Assembly: GCF_019799945.1 (NCBI RefSeq)
Contig: NZ_JABGCH010000016.1
Span: 1-64,000, forward strand
DNA from: Modestobacter marinus
GTDB taxonomy: Bacteria > Actinomycetota > Actinomycetes > Mycobacteriales > Geodermatophilaceae
Direction of reading: 5' to 3'
Length of the DNA: 64,000 nt
The notes beneath the pieces were generated by a model that worked only from the letters and a program-made list of their open reading frames with translations, made no database searches and was not told the DNA's origin. The position numbers and the translations under genes are program-made. Position 1 is the first letter of the stretch, and every line of letters starts with the position of its first letter. Shown piece after piece: positions 44,611 to 53,137 of the stretch.

Positions 44611-45561
44611 TCATGCCGATCGGCCGAGCGGTCCGCCTTCCAGCTGCTCCGCGGTGTCGGACGCCGGCTCCCGCCCGCGGTAGGTGGTGGTCGGGCGTCG
44701 GGACGGACCGTGGAACCAGCCGTACACGTATCCGGCGAGCACTGCATAGGTCGACAGGGTCTTCAGCGGTCGGACACCCAGGACCAGGCGCCGCTCGGGA
44801 TCGAAGTAGGGATGGACCAGGAACAGGAGCGGAAGAGCCGGCAGCGCGAACAGGAGCCGGCGCCTTCCCCACCTCTCGTCCAACCGCAACATGTCCATCC
44901 CGCGGGAGGGGTCCTTGCGCGCCTCGAGCGCGTGGCCCCGGCCGTACCCGAAACTCGCCCTCAGCAGGTCCCGGAGGTCTCCCGGAGGGTCGTGGTACAC
45001 CCAGGTCCTCGCCGCGACCACCAGTCGTCCGCCGGCCTGGTGGACCCGGTAGAAGAAGTCCGTGTCCTCCCCGGTGGCCAGGCTCTCGTCGAACCCGCCG
45101 AGTTCCTGGAACTGGGCTCGACGAACGACGCAGCAGGTCGTGGTGATGGCGCAGAACCCGTAGCCGTGCAGTGGTGGGTTGCTGTCGGTGTCGTGATCCA
45201 CGACCGGATAGGTCATCCGCGGCACCTGGCGAGCGACCGCGCGGCGGAAGCGGGTCGCATCGGGAGGGGCGAGCTTCGACGTCCCGACCACCGCCACGTC
45301 CGGGTCACGGTCGAGGACGGCCACCAGGCGTTCGATCACCCGGGGGTCGCCCAGGTAGGCGTCGTCGTCCACGAACAGGAGGATGTCCCCACGAGCGCGG
45401 GCTGCCCCGACGTTGCGCGCCCGAGCCGCCGGGCTGACCCCGCGCACCACCTCGATCTCGACATCGCGGAACGTCTGCTCGGCCAGACTCCGCTGTAGAC
45501 GCGACACCTCGCCGGTCCACGAGGGCACTACGACGGACACCCGGGGCGCGGACGTGCTCAT
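44611..45561 (-). CDS. Glycosyltransferase family 2
   Basis: A 316-aa GT2: RVSVVVPSWTGEVSRLQRSL, RARNVGAARARGDILLFVDD (the DDD-type nucleotide/metal site), and GGFDESLATGEDTDFFYRVH (the ED motif of the acceptor domain). Two C-terminal hydrophobic segments (LLFALPALPLLFLVHP and TLSTYAVLAGYVYGW) probably attach it to the membrane. It likely adds a sugar to the lipid-linked oligosaccharide. It lies 70 bases upstream of the flippase gene on the same strand. Confidence 0.92.
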   Translation of the reverse strand: MSTSAPRVSVVVPSWTGEVSRLQRSLAEQTFRDVEIEVVRGVSPAARARNVGAARARGDILLFVDDDAYLGDPRVIERLVAVLDRDPDVAVVGTSKLAPPDATRFRRAVARQVPRMTYPVVDHDTDSNPPLHGYGFCAITTTCCVVRRAQFQELGGFDESLATGEDTDFFYRVHQAGGRLVVAARTWVYHDPPGDLRDLLRASFGYGRGHALEARKDPSRGMDMLRLDERWGRRRLLFALPALPLLFLVHPYFDPERRLVLGVRPLKTLSTYAVLAGYVYGWFHGPSRRPTTTYRGREPASDTAEQLEGGPLGRSA

Positions 45562-45715
45562 GACGGTGAGTCACCGTCACCGTCGCCGCCGGGGTGGGGG
45601 ACGCGGAGCCAAGCCATCATGCGTCTCCGAAGGGGTGTCGGGGCTGCCGTCGGCACGGGTTCGTACAGGAACTCCGACGGCACGTACGCCTGTGGTGAGG
45701 GTCCCGTTCAGCACG

Positions 45716-45838
45716 CTGTCCCGAGAGAGCATCGAGGAATGCCGTGCCGACCGTGGTGGTCACGACCGGCGGACCCGCGGCCAGAGCCTCGGGGAGGTTC
45801 ACACGCACCCGACCGCCCTCGTGGAGCGGGGCCACGAA
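45716..45838 (-). pseudogene. Remnant of a GT4 glycosyltransferase C-terminal domain
   Basis: Leftward in one frame, FVAPLHEGGRVRVNLPEALA then AGPPVVTTTVGTAFLDAL is a clear GT4 donor-site sequence, but it has no start and quickly turns to nonsense. The usual E-x7-E region and surrounding domain are missing. It overlaps the 3' end of the glycosidase gene in another frame, so a GT4 gene once lay here and was mostly deleted. Confidence 0.7.
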
Positions 45839-47061
45839 CTGCCGTGGCCGCGCTCTCGTGAGGCTCCCCTGCGCCGCAGCGGTCGCCGAGGGGACTCGGC
45901 CAGCGATTGGTACGTACGAGCGACGTCGTCGAGTGTGGCGAGGCCGTTGCACTCGCAGGTCAGGTCCTCGGCGCGGACGAGATAGAAGGCGACCAGTCCC
46001 TGGTCCGCCGCATTCCGGAGTGCCCGGTCGATCTCGTCGCGCGAGTTGGCCCCGCTGTTCTCGGCCATGGCCGGTCGCCCGTCGTCGTGGGCGAGAAAGG
46101 CGAGGTAGGCCACCACGTCGACCTGCTCGCCCCAGGTCGCGTAGATCACGGTGTTCAGGTCGGTCAGCGCGGAGACCTGTCGGGCGAAGTCGTAGCCGCG
46201 CTGGACGTCTCCGCTCTCCTCGACCGCCGACGTGCCGCCCAGGTTGTTGTCGATCGCGATCTCGGCATCACCCGGGCGCATGCCGTAGGACGGGTAGAGG
46301 ACGGCGACCGGGCCGCCGAATCCCGCACCCCGCAGAGTGGATATCTGCCAGTTCTGGTACCGCGCAAGAGAATCGAGGTACCACGTGAGGAACCGATGTG
46401 CCTCAGCTCTGTCCGACGGCATCCCGGGACGCCACTCCGGGACGGGATTGGCACGCATCGCATTGTCGTCGAAAGCCCAGTAGAAGTTCTCGACGCGACC
46501 GTCGGAGTTCCTGATCCACGGGTAGCTGAGCTCTCCCAACGGCCCCCCGCCCACGCGTACCAGACTGAACTCCGTCCCCAGTCGGTCGAGGAGGCGAGTC
46601 AGGTAGGACGCGGCCAGTGGTCGCAACTCGGTGCCGAAGAGGAGGTTCGGGACCGGTCGCTCGGTGTAGGCGTCCCCGAACTGGTTGACGAACCGTGCGC
46701 CGGGACGTTCCAGCAGCCACTCCGGAGCGTCCTGGATGCCCGTGTTGAGCGCGATGCGGAACCCCTGCGCGCGGAGCCGCGCGACCTGCTGCGCCTTGTC
46801 CCGCAGGTACTCCTCGTCGAGCTGTCCCTGACGTGGCTCGGCGCGTCGCCACTCCACCTCGACGAGCACGTCCGACACCCCGATCTCGCGCGCGGCGGTC
46901 AGGCTCGAGTCGCGGAACGGCCCTGCCAGGCCCAGCCGCAGGCCGGGGGCGTCCCGTGGGTGGAACAACCCCCAACCGAGGCCCGCGAGGAGGACGGCCG
47001 CAACGACACCGATGATGACCAGGCCCCGGGGGCCACGGAGAGTCGTCGCGCGCATTCTCAC
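45799..47061 (-). CDS. Membrane-anchored glycoside hydrolase-like protein (GH42-type barrel)
   Basis: This 420-aa protein begins with a single TM anchor (GLVIIGVVAAVLLAGLGWGL) and then a TIM-barrel-like domain: VLVEVEWRRAEPRQGQLDEE, RIALNTGIQDAPEWLLE, SLVRVGGGPLGELSYPW and RFLTWYLDSLARYQNWQIST. It resembles the N-terminal half of GH42/GH35 galactosidases. It may trim or remodel the exported polysaccharide outside the cell. Start GTG 47061; an ATG two codons later is possible. The C-terminal 32 residues after LAESP are Arg-rich and lie over the GT4 remnant, so the original stop seems lost. Confidence 0.7.
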   Translation of the reverse strand: MRMRATTLRGPRGLVIIGVVAAVLLAGLGWGLFHPRDAPGLRLGLAGPFRDSSLTAAREIGVSDVLVEVEWRRAEPRQGQLDEEYLRDKAQQVARLRAQGFRIALNTGIQDAPEWLLERPGARFVNQFGDAYTERPVPNLLFGTELRPLAASYLTRLLDRLGTEFSLVRVGGGPLGELSYPWIRNSDGRVENFYWAFDDNAMRANPVPEWRPGMPSDRAEAHRFLTWYLDSLARYQNWQISTLRGAGFGGPVAVLYPSYGMRPGDAEIAIDNNLGGTSAVEESGDVQRGYDFARQVSALTDLNTVIYATWGEQVDVVAYLAFLAHDDGRPAMAENSGANSRDEIDRALRNAADQGLVAFYLVRAEDLTCECNGLATLDDVARTYQSLAESPRRPLRRRGASRERGHGSSWPRSTRAVGCV

Positions 47062-47206
47062 CGCAATTCCCCCTCGGGTGACTGTGTGCAGTCGACTCGG
47101 TACGACTGGCGGATCGGCCGACAGGCGTCCAGGGATGATGGCCGCGCCGGACGATCTGCGGAAGGTCTCAGCCGTCGCGACGCGGAAATCTCTCGACGAG
47201 TGACTA

Positions 47207-47228
47207 TTCGTGACCACTTCGGCACGCA
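47207..47228. repeat. Direct repeat element, copy 1
   Basis: TTCGTGACCACTTCGGCACG continues CA and matches copy 2 at 20 of 22 positions. The preceding GAGTGACTA resembles copy 2's GAGTACTG. Candidate regulator-binding or promoter element. Confidence 0.6.
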
Positions 47229-47373
47229 GGAGCGTCGCACTCCGACAGTTCGGGGCGGCGAGCGGTCCAGGTCCGTACCGGACCGTCCATTTGATCGCCC
47301 CCCGCAGATCTCGCGCGCGGCGCGCGCATATCGCATTCGCGAGGATTGCGGTAGGGGTTTGCCGCGAGTACTG

Positions 47374-47395
47374 TTCGTGACCATATCGGCACGCA
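47374..47395. repeat. Direct repeat element, copy 2
   Basis: Same element as at 47207, 167 bases away, same orientation, 109 bases upstream of the glycosyltransferase start. Confidence 0.6.
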
Positions 47396-47503
47396 TGCCC
47401 GTGCAATCTCGATTTCATCGAATTCCGTTCGGGACGAACTTGTAACCCGCGACGTCGGCGCGATATACCTCTCGCTCTTGCCGAGCCAGAGCAAAGAGGC
47501 ATC

Positions 47504-48778
47504 ATGGGCCTGCGCGTAGACGTCACCGGGGTCAGCTCGTTCCTGTCCCGCCGTGGGGTCGGGGTGCTCGAGCGGCTCGACCCGGCGGCGGTCGACCGTC
47601 CGGCGGGATCTCCGCGAGGCTCCACGACGGTGCGGCCCGGCTCCTTCCGCCTCGGGATCGACGGCCGCGTCCTCGACGATCGCTACCACGGCATCGGTCG
47701 GGTGACCGAAGCCCTGCTCCGGTGTCTGACCGGGCGACCGGACGTCGACGTCGTCGTCTTCCTGCGGCGGGACCAGTGCAGCCGGCGCTTCGACGTGCCC
47801 GCGCTGACGGCGGGGCTGGGCCACACCACCGCGACCTTCGACTCGCCCCTCGACTCCCCGCTGCAATGGCTGCGCTGGCCCGGTGCGATCCGGGCGGCAG
47901 CCGTCGACAGCGTGCTGTTCCCGTACAACCTGGGGGCAGCCGTCTGGGGGCGTGCCCAGCGCCACACGATCGTGCACGACTGCATCCTCGAGTCCGACCC
48001 GGCGTTCGCCCCGAGCGCACTGACGCGCGCTCTCTACATGGCGGCCACCAGCGTGGTCGTGCGGCGCGACCGGGTGATCACACCGACCGCGGCCTCGGCG
48101 GCCGCGGTGCAGGAGACCTACGGCGTCCCTGCCGACGCCGTGACGGTCATCCCGTGGGGTGTCGAGACCGCGTTCCGCGGGGCTCGGGCGCGGCCGGAGG
48201 AGGACGCCGGCAGCGCGACGGCAGCGCGCACGCTGCCCGCCCCGGGCAGCTACCTCTTGCACGTCGGCGCGCGGCGACCGCACAAGAACGTCGTCACACT
48301 GGTCCGGGCGCTCGCCCGCCTCCCCGAGGACCTCGACCTCGTCCTGGTCGGCCCGGTCGACCGCCGGACGCCGGACCCTGTGCCGGAGGTCGCCGAGGAG
48401 CTCGGTGTCGCCGGCCGCGTCGTCCATCTCCCGCACGTGTCGGAGGCCGACCTCATCGCGCTCTACCGGGGAGCGCAGGCGTTCGTGTACCCGTCCCTCG
48501 TCGAGGGCTTCGGCCTGCCGCTGCTGGAGGCCATGGCAGCGGGCGCGCCCGTCGTCGCCAGCGACATCCCGGTGTTCCGAGAGGTCAGCCGGGGCGCAGC
48601 CGAGTTGGTGCCCGTGTCCGATCCCGGTGCCTGGGCCGAGGCGGTCATGGGCCTGCGCGATCCGGCCCGCCGGGCGCAACTGGTCCACGCCGGCCACGAG
48701 GTCGCCCGGACGGCGACCTGGAGCCGCACCACGGACGCGCTCGTCGCCGCGCTGCGTCCGTCCTCCGTCCGCGCCTGA
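47504..48778 (+). CDS. Glycosyltransferase family 4 (GT1/GT4)
   Basis: A 424-aa GT-B enzyme. RLGIDGRVLDDRYHGIGRV begins the N-terminal domain after a 45-residue extension. SYLLHVGARRPHKNVVTLVR, FVYPSLVEGFGLPLLEAMAA and APVVASDIPVFREVSRGAAE form the C-terminal nucleotide-sugar site, with the E-x7-E motif EGFGLPLLE. The closest type is mannosyl/rhamnosyltransferases of polysaccharide clusters. It is first in a rightward run of four genes. Confidence 0.92.
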   Translation: MGLRVDVTGVSSFLSRRGVGVLERLDPAAVDRPAGSPRGSTTVRPGSFRLGIDGRVLDDRYHGIGRVTEALLRCLTGRPDVDVVVFLRRDQCSRRFDVPALTAGLGHTTATFDSPLDSPLQWLRWPGAIRAAAVDSVLFPYNLGAAVWGRAQRHTIVHDCILESDPAFAPSALTRALYMAATSVVVRRDRVITPTAASAAAVQETYGVPADAVTVIPWGVETAFRGARARPEEDAGSATAARTLPAPGSYLLHVGARRPHKNVVTLVRALARLPEDLDLVLVGPVDRRTPDPVPEVAEELGVAGRVVHLPHVSEADLIALYRGAQAFVYPSLVEGFGLPLLEAMAAGAPVVASDIPVFREVSRGAAELVPVSDPGAWAEAVMGLRDPARRAQLVHAGHEVARTATWSRTTDALVAALRPSSVRA

Positions 48779-48816
48779 GTCACGTCTTGCGCCAAGCTGA
48801 GCGAAGGGATCCTTCG

Positions 48817-51141
48817 ATGTTGCCTGCCACGGAGAACCGCCGTGCCCTGACGACCGCGGACGCCGCGCCTCCCCACACCGCGCGGGTGCAGGTGAGCGTG
48901 ATCGTCCCCACGCGGAACGAGTCGGGCAACGTGCACGAGCTGTACCAGCGACTGGATGGCGCCCTTCGCGGGCGGTCCTGGGAAGTGGTGTTCGTCGACG
49001 ACTCCGACGACCCGACGCCCTTCGTCATCGCAGGTGTGTCCAGGACCGATGGCCGCGTCCGCTGTGTGCACCGGCCGGCCGGCGCCCGACACGGCGGCCT
49101 GAGCGGCGCGGTGCTGCGCGGCTTCGCCGCGGCACGCTCCGACGTGCTCGTCGTGATGGACGGGGACCTGCAGCACCCTCCGGAACTCGTGCCGGAACTC
49201 GTTGCGGCCGTGACCGACTCCGGAGCCGATCTCGCGGTCGCGAGCCGTTACGTCACCGGGGGTTCCAGCACGGGCCTCAGCGGCCGCTTCCGTACCGTGG
49301 CCTCGCAGGGCTGCCGGCGGTTCTCGCGGCTGCTCCTGCCCGTGTCGCGGGCGACCACGGACCCGTTGTCCGGGTTCTTCGCGCTCCGTCGGAGCGTCGT
49401 CGCCGGGGTCGACCTGCGGCCCGAGGGGTTCAAGATCCTCCTCGAGGTCCTCGCGAGGGGCCGCTGGAACTCGGTCCTCGACGTCCCCTTCCGCTTCGAC
49501 CATCGGCACTCGGGTCGTTCCAAGTCGTCGATCACCGAGTCGCGCCGGTTCCTGCACCACGTCTCGGTCCTCTGGCGCACCGCGGATCACGGATCCCGAG
49601 GGACGGACCACCGGCGCCCGTCGCTCGTGGACCCCGACGACCGCATGCGAGTGCTCGTCTTCACCTCCGAGGCACCGCCGGTGATCAGCGGGATCTCGAC
49701 GGCGGTCGGCGGGCTGGCTCGGACGCACCGCGAACGCGGCCACGACGTCACGGTGATCAGCCGGGCGGACTTCCCGCACCTCGTGTGGCGGGAGTGCCGC
49801 CTCTCCGCCTTCGCGCTGACCTGGTTCAGGATCCGTCGACGGGTGCTCGGTTTCGACGTCGTGAACGTCCACGGGCCCGTGCCCTCGATGAGTGAGACCT
49901 TCCTCCTCCTGGCAGCGGCGACGCTGCCACGGCACCGCCGCCCGGCGATCGTCTACACGCACCACAGCGACCTGTCGATACCTGGCCTCGAGACGGCGTG
50001 CGAGGTCTACAACCGGATCAACTACCGCATCGCTCGAGTCGCCGACCTCACCGTCGTCAGCTCCGAGGACTACGCCGCGACGGTGCGGAGCAGAGGGATC
50101 GCCAAGGTCGAGGCGATCCCCTGGGGGGTGGACCCGGCCTGCAAGGTCCTGCCCCGTGTCACGTCTGTCCACCAGCCGCTGAAGCTGCTCTTCGTCGGCC
50201 AGCTCCGTCCCTACAAGGGCGTGCACGTCCTGCTCGAGGCCATGGCAGACCTCCCACCGGTCAGCCTCACGATCATCGGGGACGGGCCGTTGCTCCCCGA
50301 GGTGCGGGAGCAGGTGGCACGGGACGGGTTGGACCGCGTCGAGATCCGGGGCCGCGTTTCCGAGCAGGACCTCTGGCAGGCCTACAGCGAGCACGACGTG
50401 GTCGTGTTGCCGAGCCTGACCCGCGCCGAGGCGTTCGGGCTGGTCCTGCTCGAGGGGATGGCAGCCGGCTGCGTGCCGATCGCTTCCGACCTCCCCGGGG
50501 TCCGCAGCGTGGTCGGCAGCTCCGGGCTGCTGGTGCCGCCCGGCGACAGCCGGGCGCTCCGGCAGGCGATCCTCGACCTCGACCTCGATCGGGAGCGCCT
50601 CGCCCGCCTCGCAGCCGACGCCGTCACCCGGAGCCGGGACATGTCGGTCGAGGCCGCCGGTCAGCGGTACGAGCAGGTGTTCCGGCGGGCCCACAGCGAG
50701 GTCCTCCACCGTCGAGCGGCGCTGGCTCTGCCGAGAGGCTGGCGGCAACCGGTCGAACTGCTCGATGTGGTCACCCACCGCCTGGGTGCCGCCCGGGCCA
50801 GCATCTCCCTCGTCCCCCACGACGGGCACCCGTCGGCCCCCACCGTCTATCGCCGAGACGGGCTGGTCGGGGTCTCGAGGGAGGCGCCGGTGGCGGCCTA
50901 CGTGGGCCGCCACGGCGACCCGGTCGTCATCAACTCAGGGGCGCGGGTCGATGCGGCGCTGAGAGGACTCCTGCGACGCCCTGAGGTCACCTCCGCCATC
51001 GTGATGCCGCTGCGCGAGTTGAGTCACGGCGTCTCCGTCCTCAGCGTCTCGACGTTGTCCGGCGATCCGGTCGAGCTGGGGAGCGAGCACCTCGATGCCC
51101 TGCTGGAGCTCCTCGATCACCGTCGACATGTGGTCACCTGA
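48817..51141 (+). CDS. Three-part fusion: GT2 + GT4 + C-terminal GAF-like domain
   Basis: One 774-aa frame with no internal stop. Residues about 25-250 are a dolichol-phosphate-mannose-synthase-like GT2: VSVIVPTRNESGNVHELY, VVMDGDLQHPPELVPEL, and TDPLSGFFALRR. Residues about 277-640 are a GT4: MRVLVFTSEAPPVISGIST, LLFVGQLRPYKGVHVLLEAM and E-x7-E in RAEAFGLVLLEGMAAG. Residues about 655-774 look like a GAF domain. ATG 49645 inside could start the GT4 alone, but no Shine-Dalgarno is seen there. The fused order suggests two consecutive steps of lipid-linked sugar assembly with a regulatory domain. Confidence 0.85.
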   Translation: MLPATENRRALTTADAAPPHTARVQVSVIVPTRNESGNVHELYQRLDGALRGRSWEVVFVDDSDDPTPFVIAGVSRTDGRVRCVHRPAGARHGGLSGAVLRGFAAARSDVLVVMDGDLQHPPELVPELVAAVTDSGADLAVASRYVTGGSSTGLSGRFRTVASQGCRRFSRLLLPVSRATTDPLSGFFALRRSVVAGVDLRPEGFKILLEVLARGRWNSVLDVPFRFDHRHSGRSKSSITESRRFLHHVSVLWRTADHGSRGTDHRRPSLVDPDDRMRVLVFTSEAPPVISGISTAVGGLARTHRERGHDVTVISRADFPHLVWRECRLSAFALTWFRIRRRVLGFDVVNVHGPVPSMSETFLLLAAATLPRHRRPAIVYTHHSDLSIPGLETACEVYNRINYRIARVADLTVVSSEDYAATVRSRGIAKVEAIPWGVDPACKVLPRVTSVHQPLKLLFVGQLRPYKGVHVLLEAMADLPPVSLTIIGDGPLLPEVREQVARDGLDRVEIRGRVSEQDLWQAYSEHDVVVLPSLTRAEAFGLVLLEGMAAGCVPIASDLPGVRSVVGSSGLLVPPGDSRALRQAILDLDLDRERLARLAADAVTRSRDMSVEAAGQRYEQVFRRAHSEVLHRRAALALPRGWRQPVELLDVVTHRLGAARASISLVPHDGHPSAPTVYRRDGLVGVSREAPVAAYVGRHGDPVVINSGARVDAALRGLLRRPEVTSAIVMPLRELSHGVSVLSVSTLSGDPVELGSEHLDALLELLDHRRHVVT

Positions 51142-51271
51142 CCACGAGGGCCTGGATCGGCCACGGGGACGGGTATTGCGCCGAGACGGACGGGCGGGGT
51201 GAGGTGAGGCACCAGCGGCGCACGCCCCTCCATCGGCATGCGTCCCCGAGGACCCGGGAGTCACCGACGAC

Positions 51272-53137
51272 GTGAGCAGGTCAGTCAAAGCCCCGCCGTC
51301 GCCGAGGACGCATCCCAGGTCCGCCAGGTCGTACTCACCCGGCGACCTGGTGCGCTGGGTGGAGGAACGGACCATCGCCGTGTGGGCCTGGGCGGACCGC
51401 CGGCCGGCGTGGGTCATCGCTGTCGCCCTCGCCTGCGGCGCCTTCCTGTACCTCTGGAACCTGCGACGGGCGCCGGACTTCCTGCTGGACGAGACCCTCT
51501 ACGTGCAGGCTGCCCGGAACGTCGGGAACGGGAACTCGCTCACCTTCGGTGACGACCCGATCTCCGTCCACCCGCCGCTCTTCTTCGTGACGCTGGCCGG
51601 CTGGCTGGCCGTGTTCGGCGGTCTGCAGACCCCCATGCTGGACGGGGTGGCCGTTGCTCGGCACCTCAACGTCGTCTACGACCTGCTGGTGATCCTCCTG
51701 GTGGCGTTGCTCGCCCGGAGCTGGTCGCGTACCTGGACCCCGGCCAGGCGCGGGTGCCTGCTGGTCGTCGCCACGGCGTTGACGGCACTGAACCCGTTCC
51801 TCCTGCGCTTCGGTCGGGCGGTCCTGCTGGAACCGATGGCGCTGGCCGCAGGGCTGCTCGCCCTGCTCGTCGCCTGGCGCATGCGTCAGGCACACGCGGT
51901 GCTCTACGCCACGGTGGTCGGGGCGGTCATCGGGGTGGCGCTCCTGACGAAGTTGCCGGTCCTCTTCCTCGTCGCCGCTCCGCTGGCCGCCGCGGCCCTG
52001 CAACGCGACTGGCGGGCCCTCGGGCGTCACGTCGCGGCGCTCCTCGTCGGGGGCGTGGTCTTCGCCGCCTTCCCGATCTGGGCCTACCGCACCGGCTTCT
52101 GGGTGCAGTTCACCTCGCAGCAGGGCGAGAGCGTCCGACGCCTGTTGGGCATCCTGCAGACCACGGGGCTCAACCGCCCGGGTCTCTCACCCTTCGCCGC
52201 TGTGTGGGAGTCCTTCGGCCAGTTCGTCGGCGGGTACCTGGTGTTCGCCATCGGGGGTTGCGTCCTCGTGGTGGCGTTGTGGCAGGCGCTCCGGCGACGG
52301 ACCCCCGTCGAGAGCGGCGCAGCACAGATCCTGGCACTCGGCGTGGTCACCTACGGATTCCTGGGTTACAGCACGCTGATCGGTCAGGCCAACCAGCACC
52401 TCACCGACTATGCAGTTCCCGCGTCCACCCTGCTCGTCGCGGGCGCCCCGGGCATCCTCACCGGGCTGCGCCTCAGAGGGCGACGCTTCCGGGTCCACCT
52501 GGCGACAGCCGTGTGCACGGTCGTGGCACTCCTCGTGTGCGCCGTGAGCTGGCTGACCTCCTTCGGGATCGTCCGTGACGATGCCGCCGCCCAGGCGGAG
52601 GCGTACATCAGCCGCAACCTCCCGCCGTGTGCCGCGGTCAACTCCACCGGGAACACCCTCGGCTGGGAGTGGACGCTGCGCACGAACCCGATCACCTCGT
52701 ACAGCTCGGGCCGGCAGGCAGTCGCCAACGACGTCCGGATCTTCCTCGATTCGCCGAAGGACGCGATGTTCCACTACGGCCCGAGCAACGCCGAGCTGAG
52801 CAACTGGTTGGCGGAGAACGGGCGACGGGTCTTCTCCGTCGCCAGCCCCACCCACCAGCGGCTCTCGGTGTACGTGGTGGGGGAACCCGTCACCCCGGTC
52901 GGCCAATCGCTGCCGGGCTGCGTGGCCCCGCTCCCCCAGCCGGTCGACATCGCCGCCGCGACGGCGTTCGGGACCACGCTGGGTGCGACTCTCGGTGCGG
53001 ATGCCCTGGTGGCACTGGTGGCGTGGCCGCTCGTGCGACGGGGAGGTCGTCACCGTGAGAAGAGGAGCCGGGCGCACCGGACACCCGTGACGGTGGACCC
53101 CGTACCGGCCAGCTCCCCCGACGGCACCGGTGGCTAG
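51272..53137 (+). CDS. GT-C membrane glycosyltransferase (GT39/ArnT-like)
   Basis: A 621-aa polytopic protein with about 10-11 helices. The first periplasmic loop has LDETLYVQAAR, an acidic D/E pair as in GT-C enzymes that use polyprenyl-phosphate sugars. FGDDPISVHPPLFFVTL and LALGVVTYGFLGY also fit. The C-terminal soluble part (AEAYISRNLPPCAAVNSTG) is extracytoplasmic. It could use the polyprenyl-P-sugar made by the GT2 half of the preceding fusion protein. GTG 51272. Its 3' end overlaps the next gene by 8 bases. Confidence 0.88.
   Translation: MSRSVKAPPSPRTHPRSARSYSPGDLVRWVEERTIAVWAWADRRPAWVIAVALACGAFLYLWNLRRAPDFLLDETLYVQAARNVGNGNSLTFGDDPISVHPPLFFVTLAGWLAVFGGLQTPMLDGVAVARHLNVVYDLLVILLVALLARSWSRTWTPARRGCLLVVATALTALNPFLLRFGRAVLLEPMALAAGLLALLVAWRMRQAHAVLYATVVGAVIGVALLTKLPVLFLVAAPLAAAALQRDWRALGRHVAALLVGGVVFAAFPIWAYRTGFWVQFTSQQGESVRRLLGILQTTGLNRPGLSPFAAVWESFGQFVGGYLVFAIGGCVLVVALWQALRRRTPVESGAAQILALGVVTYGFLGYSTLIGQANQHLTDYAVPASTLLVAGAPGILTGLRLRGRRFRVHLATAVCTVVALLVCAVSWLTSFGIVRDDAAAQAEAYISRNLPPCAAVNSTGNTLGWEWTLRTNPITSYSSGRQAVANDVRIFLDSPKDAMFHYGPSNAELSNWLAENGRRVFSVASPTHQRLSVYVVGEPVTPVGQSLPGCVAPLPQPVDIAAATAFGTTLGATLGADALVALVAWPLVRRGGRHREKRSRAHRTPVTVDPVPASSPDGTGG

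Larger units (their letters stand above)
47062..47503. other. Divergent intergenic region, lower GC, with a repeated element
   Basis: About 440 bases between the leftward glycosidase and the rightward glycosyltransferase. GC is visibly lower than elsewhere. It carries two copies of a 22-base element (see 47207 and 47374) and TCGATTTCATCGA plus GTTCG-GGA-CGAAC dyads near 47410-47442. No gene is supported. It is probably the main promoter region of this half of the island. Confidence 0.55.

Noticed and set aside
43008-45146. 712-codon forward frame over the flippase and GT2
   Set aside because: Shadow of two convincing leftward membrane/GT2 genes.
48463-50913. 816-codon frame antisense to the glycosyltransferase fusion
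   Set aside because: Same reason: GC-driven shadow, no recognisable domain, no ribosome binding site.
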